From positions 5,022,706 through 5,086,705 of the forward strand of contig JABAKD010000021.1 of assembly GCA_012845835.1 (NCBI GenBank): DNA of 64,000 bases, given 5' to 3'. Positions 11,501 to 21,560 of this stretch are shown piece by piece; position 1 is the first letter of the stretch; each line of letters begins with the position of its first letter. Origin of the DNA: Undaria pinnatifida. Its lineage: Eukaryota; Sar; Phaeophyceae; Laminariales; Alariaceae. Both the position numbers and the translations under genes were made by a program. The notes beneath the pieces were generated by a model that saw only the letters and a program-made list of their open reading frames with translations, was not told the DNA's origin and did not search any database.

Positions 11501-14500
11501 CAGAAGTGGCGTCGTGTGTACTGCCACTGAACACGGTGTTGTCGTACAGTATATTTGTGTGTAAGAGGAGTTATTGCCAGTAGAACTGGGAGATGATAGG
11601 AATGTACCTATTGGCCGTATGGCAGAGGTAAATTGATATACCTCGGCTATGAGATCGAGGATTTTGTCAAATGTCATGGTTGCAAGCAGCGTGTAATATT
11701 TCGATCGCGCGTGCTGTGTGTGTATGTCGCTATGAAGGACATAGGCCAGCAACTCCCCTGAGTGTTACTCTTATCATTCGAGGATCAACAGGACGACTTT
11801 GCAAAGAGGCCGGCAGCCTATAGTGTGTATATCACTATGAAGGACATAGGCCAGCAACTCCCCTAAGTGTTACTCTAGTCATTCGAGGGTCAACAGGACG
11901 ACTTTGCAAAGAGGCCGGCAGCCTATAGATTGTGCGCGTGCCTTTCCCTACGCCCGTTCCAGATGTTGCGGCGACAGCGGCAACGGCGACGACGGAAGAC
12001 GTAGAAAAGGCGCCAGCCGCAACCTCCACCACCTCCAGCTCGACCGAAGCGGAGGTGGAGGTGGAGCAAGACGAAGGTGGGGAAGGGCAAACCGCCGGGG
12101 GAGAAAGGGCGGAGTTGGACCACCGCGAGAAAGTTCTAGACGACGGATTCCAAAAGCAGGGCATGCTCAAGTGGAGAGAAGCCAAGGTGTTGGATAACAG
12201 CCCGGCTTCGGCCGACGAACGTGAGTAAGAAAGGGTAGGACGTGCGGTATTCTTCTGTTTGGTTAAATTTCGCCCCAGACGCATCAAATCCCGAATCGAT
12301 CCCGAGGAAACCCTGTTGTTGAAGAAGTAGTTCTGCGAACGGGAGTTTCGTACAGAAATCTGCCATATTTCCGGCGCAGCCTCACTGGCTTGTAACATAG
12401 CCCGAACTTGGGTGTGCCTCCCCCCCCCGTCGCTCTGTATCGAAATGAATGCGTGCTCAATGGCCATATGACTATGGCAAACAACCAATGAGTACGCCCT
12501 CCCCCCCTTCCACTCCGTTATCGTAAAATGAACCACCTCACTCTGTACTGATAGATCTTGAGGAGACTCGTGCCTGGCAGTACCGTATGGTTGAGTTGTG
12601 TCCGTGCGTTGCTGTATATTTTGAGTTATATTACACTCGGGTGCTGTGACAGCTTCGTTCGTTCAAAACGTCGCCTTACCTCGCCTTATCGGCAGCCAGT
12701 TTTGATTCGAGCATTATTTTAGTTTTTCGCCACCAAAGTGGCACTTAATGTACTATCGCCGTTGTTTTTTTGGTCTTGACGCCGAAATTTGAGCATCGTC
12801 GTCATTACTTTTGCCCTTGGCATGGCACTTCGAGCGTTATCACCGGCGTTTTTGGCGTTGGCTTCGCAATTCGAGCATTATCGTCGTTAATTTTGTCGTC
12901 AGCTTGGCAAGTCGACCATGCTCGAGGTTGTTTTTGGGCGCGACTTAGCAATTTGAGCATTTCCGCCGTTGTCTTTGGCCTCGACTTGGCAATTCAAGCA
13001 TGATCACCGTTGTTGTTGGCCTTGGCTGTCTGTCAATTTGAGGTCTATCGCCGTTGTTTTAGTCTCGGCTTGGTACTTCGAGCATTGTCGCCGTTGTTTT
13101 TGGGCTGGACGTGACAAACGTAGAACGCCATTCGCATTCGAGCGTTATCGACGTTGTGTTTTGCCTCGGCTTGCCAATTCTAGCGTTATCCGGTGTTTTC
13201 GCACTCGGCTTGGCAATTGGAGCATTGCCACCGTCATTTTCGGGCTCGGTTTGACCATTCCAGCATTTTCGTCGTTGTGCTTGCCCTCAGTGTGATAATT
13301 CGAGTATTATCGCCGTTTTGTTTTGCTCGGCTTGTCAAATAAGCCATTGCCACCGTGGTTTTGGCATCGGTTTGGAACTTCCGGCATTATCGCCATTGCT
13401 TTTGGCCTCGGCGTAAATGTTCGAGCATCATCGCAGTTGTTTTGGGACTCGTCGTAACAATGATAAGACGCCATTACCATCTCCTTCACGTGTGTCTTGG
13501 GCAGGGTCACGCCTTCTGACGCTGACTCTCGTGGGAGGCGACGGCCTAGAGTTCGAGTTTTCGAGGGCTGCTTGGTTAGACAAGTGAGTTATGGAAACGT
13601 GGAAGTCCACAAAGCAGCAGACGAGTTTTTGGCTGGTTAGATAATGCGTTGTGAAAAGGCAACGCAGACGCCACACGACAGTAGGAATGAGTTTGATGCC
13701 TGCTAAGTTAGACAAGTGGGCTGCGACAGCGTGAAAAGTCCACAACGCAACAAAAACGAGTTGTTTGCCTGTGAGACAATGCGTTGGGACAACACGGAAG
13801 CCACGCCGCAACATAAACGAATTTCTTGCCTGTTTAGACAAGTGGGCTAGTAGTTGTGGCATACACAGAAGCCAAGCAGCAACCGAAACGAGTGTCTTCC
13901 TGCTTATATAAGTGAGTTGCGACAACATGGAAGTCCACGCCGCAACAGAAATTAGTTTTGCCTGGTTTTACAAGTTGCAACAACACGGAAACAACGTTGC
14001 AACATGAATCGTTTGTTTGTTGCCTGGTTAGACAAGTGCCGTTCGTTTACACCTAAGCCACGCTACGACAGAAACCGGTTTTTATAAATACTTAAAGGGA
14101 CACCTCAGCCGTGAGTCTGGGTTTATGTGCATATTTACAGGCTACATGTAACACTGCAATTTCGCGTGACATCTGACGCCCTTTATTTTGTTGTTTTTTG
14201 GCCCTTTTCCTGGTGCAGTTACAAAGTCCCCGGTCAGTTCGTCGGGGTCCGTCTAGACAACGGCGGAGATGGCGGAGTGGCCGGGTGCCTCGTGGCCGTC
14301 ACGATGGAGCCCACCTCTGTAAGACAGAGCGACGGAAAAATTCAGGTCTTGGTAACGGAGGAGGCGACGTTTCGTCTTAAAGGTGCGGTGACCCAAACAC
14401 GGTCAAGCGTCAGATGTCTCAAGAGGTGGTGGTGGTGTGTGTTCCGTTGTTACGGAAAACTATTGCACGCTGTCCCTTGGTGCCATTATAGAATTGTGGC

Positions 14501-17500
14501 TGTTGATATATTTTGTGGGTTGTGCGGAGGGAGAAGCTGGCTTGTTTTGTGGAACGCTGACTTGTTTTGAGAAGCTGGCTTGTTTTGTGGAACGCTGTGC
14601 TATTTTCGCCTGAAATGCGGAGGCGTCTGCTCGTCGGCTCGAACCGTAAAGTTCCCTCGAAAAACGGAAACGTTAGACACCTACTGCTGCCATGTTCGGT
14701 ATTGTAGCTTTTTTCCCATCACGGAAACACGCCAATCGATGGTTGCCTGCGACAAACACGACGATTTCCATTGCGTACAACACGCAAGTGTAGAGCTATG
14801 TAGAACTCCTATTTATAGTGTGTTTTCGATCCACTGCGAGCTTCTGACAGAATATAGGCACCTCGAATTTCCTGAAGCGCTCGACGAGCGCCCACACACA
14901 CATTTTGACGACAGATACAAACATCCTGCTGCGCGAGTCCCTAGCGAGTTAGTGCATATTTTTATGGGTTAGTCGAGCTGTTTCTTAAGCATACGGATGC
15001 TGGATGACGCGTACATTGTCGCGTATGTGGGGGGCTCTTGAGGCCCTGCGGAGGAAGCTGAGGAGAGTTCGGTGGCAGCATGACGATTATGCTTGCGTAC
15101 ACACGCAAGTATTCGAGTAGAGGTGGCGTTTTTTTTTATGTACTCCGGAGTAGCTATTTTAGCCAAACAGTACGTTTACCCTTTAGGGCCCGTATTAACG
15201 AGGAACTTGCAAAATCGAATTTCGATTTTTTTTTATAGAATTTAATTTAATTTGCATCTGATTGGTCAAGAAATGAATCACCAAGCAGGCATTCTCAGAA
15301 TTATTACGAAAAATCAAAATTCAACAAAGAAGTAAAAAAAGACTTTCTCGGTCGAATTTTGTCGAAAATCGAAATTGAATTTAGGGAGTTTGTCCACCTA
15401 GACATGGCTTGTTCTGTGTAACCGAAGCCGGCCACGCGAATTGGTGCCATGTCGTCGGCTGATTGAGAGGCGAGCAGCCAACATTGCGAGAGGTAGGACC
15501 ACCGGAGCAGCCGCAGCGCGGCCTCCGAAGGTCCTTAGCACAGCCTAGACCGCCTGCGACGCTTCGAAAACAACCGAGACCGCCGCAAACCCAGTTTTTC
15601 GTCCCCCTGCACCTCGAAAGTTACACGACCAACTACCACATGATGACTTCGCTCAGAAGTTCGACAGCTATATCCCCGTCGCTGCTGCCCGTGTCGGGCG
15701 GCGGGGTGGCGCCAGCCCATCCAAGAGACACCTAGAGCCATAGCCTCCAAGCCGCTGCCGGCCAAAAGAATCTGCGGCTAGCCGCGGCGCTCCGGGGAGG
15801 ACGCGAGCCATCGCTCGCCTCGGCCGTTGCCCACGGGTGTTCGTTGACCCTTTTGCGTTTTTAGAATTTTTTTATTTCCTAGAACGCACTGCGCCGTTCC
15901 TTGATAAGAACCAAAGTTGAATTTTTCGTGGATTTTTCATGAAATTAAAAAAAAAAAATCGAAATTCGATTTTGCAAGTTCCTCGTTAATTCGGGCCCTT
16001 ACTACCGCGAAAATTATGTATTACATTAATACGAAGACGTTTATACCCCAAACACGTGGGTGCGCTATAAAGAGGTTAAAACATACGGATGGCGTTTATC
16101 TGTAGTGTTAAGTCGAATTGTACGTTGAGCACGCTCATGGCTTGAATATGCACCACATTTGTAGGGGACACTCCAGGGCCCGCGGAGGAGGCTGAGGAGC
16201 GTTTATTGCCGATCCATGCCCATCCGAGACAAGCACCACGATTGGTCTTGTGTACGCATGCACGCACAGAGCTAGCGCAAGTTTCACGCTTTGGTCAAAC
16301 TACTTTTAGCATGCGGGTGTCTTGCTCCAGGTATTCTTTCTGTTTTACTCGAACTACCGTGTTAAGCATGCGGTTGGCCCATACGATGTGTTGTACGCAG
16401 GGGACACTCGAGGGCCTGCGGAGGAAGCAAAGGGACGTTCGTTGGCAGCGCTGGAGGAGGGCGAAAAAGTTAAGCTGAGCGACTTCATGGGGAGAGGATT
16501 CTCCTCGCTGTTCGTCGGCTGGATAGGGCTGCAGTCGGCCCTGCAGGTGTGGCATGGATTCAGACTTGGTGTACACATCAATGCTCTCATCAAGTACGCC
16601 CCCGTCGACGAACATGACAAAATACGATTGACCCACAACATAAGACGCTCCCTCGGATGAATTTGAAACATGATTTACTCGACAACGGGGACAGTTTGCG
16701 GAACGCCGAGCGACGCGTCTGTTGAAGTATTCCGACGAGCTCTTCCCAAAACTTCCATTTTTGTTTTGCGTGCCTTCCCAGCTTTGGAAAAATCGGCTCT
16801 GAATGTCATTGCGGGGATGTGTGTTTTCTTGCGTGTTATACAATAGATTATCCAGCTCTAACTTCAAGTTGTTTGCAAACAAAAATCCTGGCCATGTATA
16901 GGCCCTCCTGGTCTCTTTTGTGACGAAATTTGGGATGAATGTGGTGAACGAGGACGGGGCGGATTGACACCGTCAAGGCAGGTCGTGGGCGCCCCTTGGT
17001 GAAATGTGGCGCTCGATGAGTGAGACTATTTATTGGAATCGATAGTTGGCGAGCGAGAAGTACGGGATGCGTATAGGTCAACGGTTGGGCGATTAAACAT
17101 TGTACTTCGAAATACAGCATGGAGCGAATATTATATGCTATTCGCATGGGCCTGGTCTATTTTTTATTTCGTTTGTTCACATCTTCGGGAGACGATTTAG
17201 TGGATCAGTACTTGACGAGCGAGATAAGGGACGCGTGAAGATGGCTAAGCTCTGCTTGCGCAATGAGATGTGTTGTATTCAAGAGTTTGCAGAGGATTTC
17301 GTGTTTAAGACCGTACGGTAGCTTCGAAGCAAGTTCGAGGTGGAAAGTGCCGCAACTTCATTCGATCACACGGAAACGTTTGCATTGCTGACAGGAAAAA
17401 CGGGATATCGTCATCGTGGCGTCGGGCGCCAGAGGGTTAGGTTCCATCAAGCCCGTGCTGGATTGGCCTCCGGTACAGGCCCACGCAGGGATAAAGCAGG

Positions 17501-19126
17501 CAAGTTTTACTATAGGTCATCGTTAGACTGTCACCCTTGCTGGTGATTGCGCCGGGGCTCTCGACCCTCGGCTGCTGCATTTTAGTATGCGCAGGATTTT
17601 TTTTATCTGTGTCTTCTTCCGTTACCGAAAGCGCGAGAGCGTGAGATGGCAAACTTCGAAACAAACGACGGACAGTGGGAATGCCGGAAACCCTGCGCGA
17701 CGTAAATGAACAAAGCAGATGGGGCGCTGTTCGGCACGGACACGTAGTATTAATACGAGCACTTTGCTATTTGTAAGGATGACCGCCCCGGCGGCCGCGG
17801 GACGTCTCGGTGCTTGTTAAGTTGGGTGTTAAGGCTTTGCCTTATCCTGCTAGGGGTGAGGTTTCTTGAATCCTGTGCTAAATCATCCTCCGGTACAGGC
17901 TCATGCTGGGACACAACAGGTGAGACACTGCTCGACGGCAAATGTCGATACGGTTGCTGCCGGCGTTCGTTTTTCAGTGTTCCCCGTTTCCTCCCGAAGC
18001 GAGGCGCAGCAGAAGCATGTGCTTTCTTTAGTTACGGTGGTGGTGCTACGTGGCGTTTGCTTTTTGCAGAAAGTAGGAATACACTTCAGCTGTGAGATCG
18101 AGGATTTCGTCGAAACTCGTAGATGCAATCTGTGTGTGATACCTCCATCGCGCGTGTCTCTGGATCTGTATGCCCTTCAAGAAGGATGTCGGCGCTCTGT
18201 AGTTGTTTTACTCCCCCTGAGCGAGGCAAGGTACTCGTACAAATAGTAACATGTGTCCTCTTTAGACGAGCGCTAATGTGTCTCAACCGAAGCCTCTCTT
18301 TGGCGGACCAAGCAGCCGGGACACTCTAGTCTTCGGGGGCATAACTTACTAAAATTTGCTAGGGCTGAGTTGGCTGACTGTAAGTCGCTAGGTAGATATT
18401 TCCCCTCCAAGGCGTTTCAGTTAGCTGCGTGCAGTAACATGTTGGGTTGTGCGTCTCTGCGTCGGACTATTAGTAGCGCGCCTGTGGCTCAAGGTGTGAT
18501 GCTTATTGATTAAGATGGAAGTCACGGTCACAGTAGTCGGCTTTTCTCTGCCATCCAGCTATACTCCGCCGTGTAGTCCAGTCAACTCACAGTCCTGCTG
18601 ATTTCCTCCGTTCGTATTACGTATCCCGCCTCCTGGCCCCTGCCTGACCCGCCTTCAGGTTAGCGTGTACTTGGAAGATGAAAGCCCCGTTTCCGCCGCA
18701 TTTCTGAACGATTTTCTGGCGTGGAGGTCGTCGGGCATTCGCGTGACGCAGTGTTTTACATCGAAAACGCCGGGGACGCCTTCGAACGTGGAGGTGAGCC
18801 CCGGCGTGAAAAAAAACATTGTTACCTTATCCTCGCATCGTTCATCAACATAACCTAGCCCTTGGTCATAGGACAGACTCCAGTAACCGTACCAAACCCG
18901 CGCTGATTCAATTTTCCCCCCTTGTGTCCCAATAACGACATTGTTGACCGTGCAGGCGGCGATTTTTGCAGGAGGCGAGGGACTGAGAGCAGCGGTCGGG
19001 GGCGACCCGGGGGCCGCATCCTTTTTGATCGCAGGCTTGCCGGGGAAGCGCGCGATGGAGCTGACCGATCAATTGACAGATCAAGGGGTGGACGCTAGCC
19101 GCCTTCTATTTAACGAGTTCTTTTGA
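5522..19126 (+). CDS. Plastid-targeted pKIWI502-like flavin/NAD(P) oxidoreductase
   Basis: Member of the ferredoxin-NADP reductase superfamily (FAD domain then nucleotide domain), closest in layout to plant fruit protein pKIWI502; the substrate is unknown. Exons: 5522-5696, 11963-12220, 14219-14382, 16401-16546, 17395-17499, 18659-18793, 18956-19126 (TGA). Phases agree at every junction except between exon 2 (leaves phase 1) and the 14219 exon (needs phase 2). A short exon is therefore missing there; 12555-12579 fits and gives about 392 aa. The N-terminus is a signal peptide ending VLS before FATVP, the ochrophyte plastid-import pattern. An Ala/Thr/Glu-rich linker follows. Then come YKVPGQFVGVRL (flavin domain), LSDFMGRGF, DIVIVASGARGLGSIKP (start of the nucleotide domain, where relatives have an ATGSGISPI-like loop), SVYLEDES and the C-terminus DASRLLFNEFF. 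The 17395 exon appears to end in a GC donor, CAG|GCAAGT. Family identity is firm; assignment of exon 1 rests on phase and targeting. Confidence 0.82.
5740..6420 (+). repeat. Intronic tandem repeat (CTGCTGTGTGTTCATG)
   Basis: The block TACTGCTGCTGTGTGTTCATG followed by a TTGCCACTTG element recurs near 5743, 5993, 6065 and 6238. A second block, GCTGCCTGGCTTCTGCTGCATG, recurs at 6113 and 6325. These are diverged tandem copies about 170-250 bp apart at the start of intron 1. Confidence 0.65.
6421..8210. other. Intron 1 sequence without recognised element
   Basis: Apart from an A-rich run near 6829-6860 and a short palindrome with 10-bp arms at about 7190-7214, nothing is assignable. A 70-codon frame at 6488-6697 ends in a Lys/Arg-rich stretch that looks protein-like, but it has no homologue I recognise and no exon boundaries. 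It could be a retroposed scrap. Confidence 0.4.
8211..8662. repeat. First long terminal repeat of the fossil
   Basis: Shares landmarks with 9940-10357 along its length: CCAACACGCCTACG, GTCGAAACCCCGGCGCCT, TATGTCGGGACAATTA, GGTTACCTGTCCGGTGA and GGGGTCGTTGTAGCTCAAG. It is slightly longer than its partner because of length differences in the middle. Confidence 0.7.
9130..9250 (+). repeat. Two-unit tandem repeat, about 62 bp
   Basis: TGATCCGGTCTCGAACACC... and TGATCCGGTCTCAAACGCC..., both followed by an AAAAGCAGTTTGATCAG-type block, lie side by side inside the LTR-element interior. Confidence 0.65.
9940..10357. repeat. Second long terminal repeat of the fossil
   Basis: Collinear with 8211-8662. 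Sequence after 10357 (AGAAAATCGAGG) no longer matches what follows the first copy, and this places the repeat end. Confidence 0.7.
10358..11720. other. Remainder of intron 1, no gene recognised
   Basis: Contains one copy (about 11638-11665) of a dispersed motif, TGAGATCGAGGATTTTGTC, seen again near 18080 and 19803. Open frames such as 11168-11530 (+) have no family signature and no convincing splice sites. Confidence 0.4.
11721..11927 (+). repeat. 105-bp tandem duplication abutting exon 2 acceptor
   Basis: Two close copies of a 105-bp block (landmarks TATGAAGGACATAGGCCAGC at 11731 and 11836, and GACTTTGCAAAGAGGCCGGC in both) stand head to tail. The second ends about 35 bp before the acceptor of exon 2 at 11962, so the duplication lies in the branch-point and acceptor neighbourhood of a coding exon. 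Confidence 0.85.
12555..12579 (+). other. Candidate 25-nt microexon of the oxidoreductase gene
   Basis: The gene needs an exon of length 3n+1 between 12220 and 14219. This 25-nt stretch is preceded by an AG (tgatag), followed by a GT (gtaccg), open in the required frame, and takes phase 1 in and phase 2 out. It would add H-LEETRAW-H before YKVPGQ. The acceptor is not strong, and other short exons cannot be excluded. Confidence 0.3.
12690..13470 (+). repeat. 41-bp minisatellite
   Basis: About 19 diverged units built on TTCGAGCATTATCGCCGTTG followed by TTTTTGGCCTCGGCTTGGCAA. The repeated CGAGC block was measured at 12831, 12872, 12913 and 12954, a strict 41-bp step. It lies within intron 2. 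Confidence 0.85.
13570..14060 (+). repeat. 62-70-bp minisatellite
   Basis: About eight diverged units with landmarks TTAGACAAGTGGGTTG, ACAACACGGAAGCCACG and CCGCAACAGAAACGAG. The TTAGAC block recurs near 13575, 13637, 13708, 13772, 13834, 13904, 13964 and 14026. It follows the 41-bp array and ends about 160 bp before exon 14219-14382. Confidence 0.8.
14383..14980. other. Intron before first decayed exon copy
   Basis: No gene. A fragment near 14757-14800 (ACGATTTCCATTGCGTACAA and a CACGCAAGT block) repeats at about 15083-15122, so the tandem unit that holds the decayed exon copies starts here. A block around 14896-14955 (CCTGCTGCGCGAGTCCC) recurs near 29889, a dispersed repeat of unknown kind. 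Confidence 0.5.
14983..15150 (+). pseudogene. Decayed copy of oxidoreductase exon 16401-16546 (copy I)
   Basis: The stretch around 15030-15085 (CTTGAGGCCCTGCGGAGGAAGCTGAGGAGAG with small gaps) aligns with the start of the real exon, and upstream intron landmarks (TTAAGCATACGG) align too. The acceptor AG is gone, replaced by a run of G. It is the most decayed of the copies. Confidence 0.7.
15186..15998. mobile_element. Inverted-repeat DNA transposon, TTA target site (PIF/Harbinger-like)
   Basis: An 813-bp element. Its left end reads GGGCCCGTATTAACGAGG and its right end is the near-perfect reverse complement. The arms match for about 45 bp through ACTTGCAAAATCGAATTTCG and a T-run. It is flanked on both sides by TTA (15183-15185 and 15999-16001), the 3-bp TWA duplication typical of PIF/Harbinger. 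AT-rich flanks enclose a GC-rich core at about 15415-15840. The core's + frame reads like a protein piece (KLHDQLPHDDFAQKFDSYI) before a stop, but no transposase motif is seen, so it is non-autonomous with cargo of unknown origin. It landed between two decayed exon copies. Confidence 0.85.
16080..16260 (+). pseudogene. Second copy of oxidoreductase exon 16401-16546 (copy II)
   Basis: From 16165 the sequence GGGACACTCCAGGGCCCGCG matches the real exon start. An AG acceptor (ttgtag) is kept at the equivalent place. The frame stays open (GDTPGPAEEAEERLL against GDTRGPAEEAKGRSL) well past the aligned part, but the copy lacks the later LSDFMGRGF motif. It could be a cryptic exon or a fossil. Confidence 0.7.
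16547..17394. other. Intron, nothing recognised
   Basis: Intron between exons 16401-16546 and 17395-17499. No repeat or coding signal stands out. Confidence 0.5.
17836..17930 (+). pseudogene. Decayed copy of exon 17395-17499, 420 bp downstream
   Basis: CCTCCGGTACAGGCTCATGC at about 17888 matches the real exon at 17468, an offset of exactly 420 bp. Similarity runs from the GGGTTAGGTT region to the exon end. The copy carries an in-frame stop, yet its end reads CAG|GTGAGA, a normal GT donor. The real exon has CAG|GCAAGT at that place. Confidence 0.75.
18072..18110 (+). repeat. Dispersed ACTTCAGCTGTGAGATCGAG motif
   Basis: ACTTCAGCTGTGAGATCGAG plus GATTTCGTCGAAAC occurs here, and in drifted form at about 11635-11670 and 19795-19835. 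It is probably a remnant of one dispersed element; nothing shows what it did. Confidence 0.5.
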
Positions 19127-21120
19127 GAGGCTTCGTAACAATTATGCCCCCCCCCCCTCTTTTTTAGTAACCAAGCGCTAGATTTCAGGATAATAAGCTA
19201 TTGGGAGAAGATAATCATTGTCATCACTCCATCTGAAATGCAGTACAGGTACTTTCCTTTTCAACGAGCCAATTTTGAGCAGGTTCGTTTTTACCTTGGA
19301 ATACAATTATTGCATGATTTTTTTTACATGTGACACGTGATGGTGTACCACAGCCCGTAGTACCGTTCCCTGCGTTTTGCAACTGCGCCGCGCGTACGTA
19401 GTTCGTTATCGTGGTGGTACTCTTTTTTTTCTTTCATTGGGGTGTTTTTTGGCCTGTTTAGTGGCCGCGGGTCGGATGTCAGGGACGAGCTAATGTGATG
19501 AAATCACCATTATCATCCCTGCCGACACGCAGTAGCTTCTGTACTGCTGTACTTTAGTGTATGGAGGCCCGGCAGAGTAACATGGCCCTGTAACAGCATC
19601 GGGCGAGGGAGCGGTTAGGTGTGGTTGGCGGGAATTATGAGGTGCGTCTATACTTTTACGTTGAGGCCAGCGGGCGCGGGTTGGCATTTTTCGGCCTTAC
19701 TCTGGACTCCTGCGGAGCTCAACTTATCGTGTTTTCCGTGCGGGGATTTCGTTCCCACAACTGTTTGTGTGTTTTATGTAACAATATGAACACACTTCAG
19801 CTTTGAGATCGAGGATTTTTGTCGAAACTGTTTCTGATGATAATGTATTGTACTCATGATGGTCACGATTGCATTTTAATTTAGTTTCGTCCGTAATATT
19901 TGGTTTGAAGTGCGGGCGGCTTATTTATATGGGTCGTGGGACGGTACGGTTGTTTATTGATGTTCGGCCTTAGAGTTTGCGAGGTGGCAAACGACATTGT
20001 TACTACAAATAGTACTAGCCGCGAACGGCGTTGTATGAACAAGGAGCATCGGTTTTAGGCGATCGAAATTTATTGCACATTGGACCGCGATTGAAGTCAT
20101 GGGTTTATTCGTTTCGTCGGAGCATGTGGTCCGGTGGCGTACGGGGATAGACACACTAAGATGCATGGGTTTGTCATTATATGCGTAAATATGCAGGTTC
20201 TGGCTTCCTGCTTGATTGAACCGTAACATGCAACACCGCAGAGACCAAAGCAGCTGCACCGATCATGGACGCAATATTAACTAGCTCTGTCGCTCTGTGT
20301 CATTGATCTGAGTCCATCTACCGAGCCGGGAATTGCAGCAGTGCTTGGCCCCGGGGTCCTGCTGATTGCTGGAGGGTAGGTGTGGTGCTGTGCGTTTCGC
20401 TCTTCCTCGCGAAGACACCATAAACACCTGAACCTACCATAGACGCGACAAAATGCGCGGAGTTGCGGTGTCGCTTCGACGATTGTCACCCGCGTCGGCC
20501 GTAGGTACCCTGAAACGGAAACTTAATGTGTGCCCGTCCACTGCCCTGTCTATGCCCTCTAATAGTTTGTGCTATGCATTTCCTGTTATCGCTGGAGAGC
20601 TGCTACTACGAAGAAGGGACCAGGCTACTTTTCTTAGTCTTCTGTGTTGGTCGCACCAAACCCCGTATACTTCATAGTTTTTTTCCCTCTCCTGGATTTC
20701 TCTAATTGGGTAACGATACTACTCCATGTACATGACAAACCTCGTACGCATGTTGTCGCTCAAACGGTCCAAACTGATCGACGCCTACACCACGACAGGT
20801 GTCCGTAGCTGACACACACATAATGAGCGGCCTGTGCCAATTCTTGACTTCTCGGCTGTCCTGTGCGTCGAACTAACCTGATATCCACCCGAACGCCACG
20901 ACTAGGCGAGCAAGCCGTTTTCGAATCCGTTCTTGTGTCTCGTTTTCACCCTGCGCAAGAGTCCCGGTCCGTTTGTAGTTTCACTCGTACAAAGTCCCGG
21001 TCCGTCTCTTTTCTCAAACGGATTTGACGTGCTGTCTGCTTGAACACGTTTCGTTAGCTGTTCGAGCTCACACGAATGGCCGATATCGAACACCGACTCA
21101 GTCGTTTCAGCGTCTCGTAC
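19127..21120. other. Intergenic, no gene recognised
   Basis: Sequence between the oxidoreductase stop and the tandem repeat and LINE block. Apart from the dispersed motif near 19800, no repeat or coding pattern I can name. Confidence 0.5.
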
Positions 21121-21124
21121 ACCC

Positions 21125-21560
21125 TTGAGACTGGCGGGACGAAGCCATTTCGGCCCCCAGGTACTCTTGGGACTGGTGAAATTCAGTCATTTTGGCTTTT
21201 TTAGGCACCGTTGGGATTGGCGGGAGTCGGTCATTTCAGCCCTCAGGTACCCTCCGGACTGGGTCCTCCAAAATGACTGGTGTTGGCGAGTAATTGAGTC
21301 CCAATGACTGATGACTGTATCTGACTTTCTCACTTTTTGGGACATCAGAGAAAACGAAGTACACAAGAAAACACGTGTTTTCTGTGGCTTTGGCCGTTTT
21401 GCTCGATATTCGCGAGGACTCCAAGTCACCCCCAGGCGCCCGTGGGACTGGCGGAACTCAGTCATTTCAGCTCTCAGGTACCCTTGTGACTGGCAGTACT
21501 GAGTCACCTCAGCCACCAGGCATGGGCCCTCCAAAGAGACTGGTACTGGCGAGTCATTGA
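21125..21560 (+). repeat. Tandem repeat with TCATTTCAGCCCTCAGGTACC units
   Basis: Units with GGCGGGACTCAGTCATTTCAG then a CTCAGGTACCCTTGGGACTG block recur near 21130, 21180, 21225, 21445 and 21490. A GGCCCTCCAAAGAGACTGGT block occurs twice (about 21265 and 21525). These are diverged copies of about 50 bp with an unrelated insert in the middle. Confidence 0.65.

Noticed and set aside
14142-14190. LHVTLQFRVTSDA as the missing oxidoreductase exon
   Set aside because: It resembles the family's strand before YxxPGQ, but has no donor in the needed phase, and the ctgac at its end looks like the branch point of the following acceptor.
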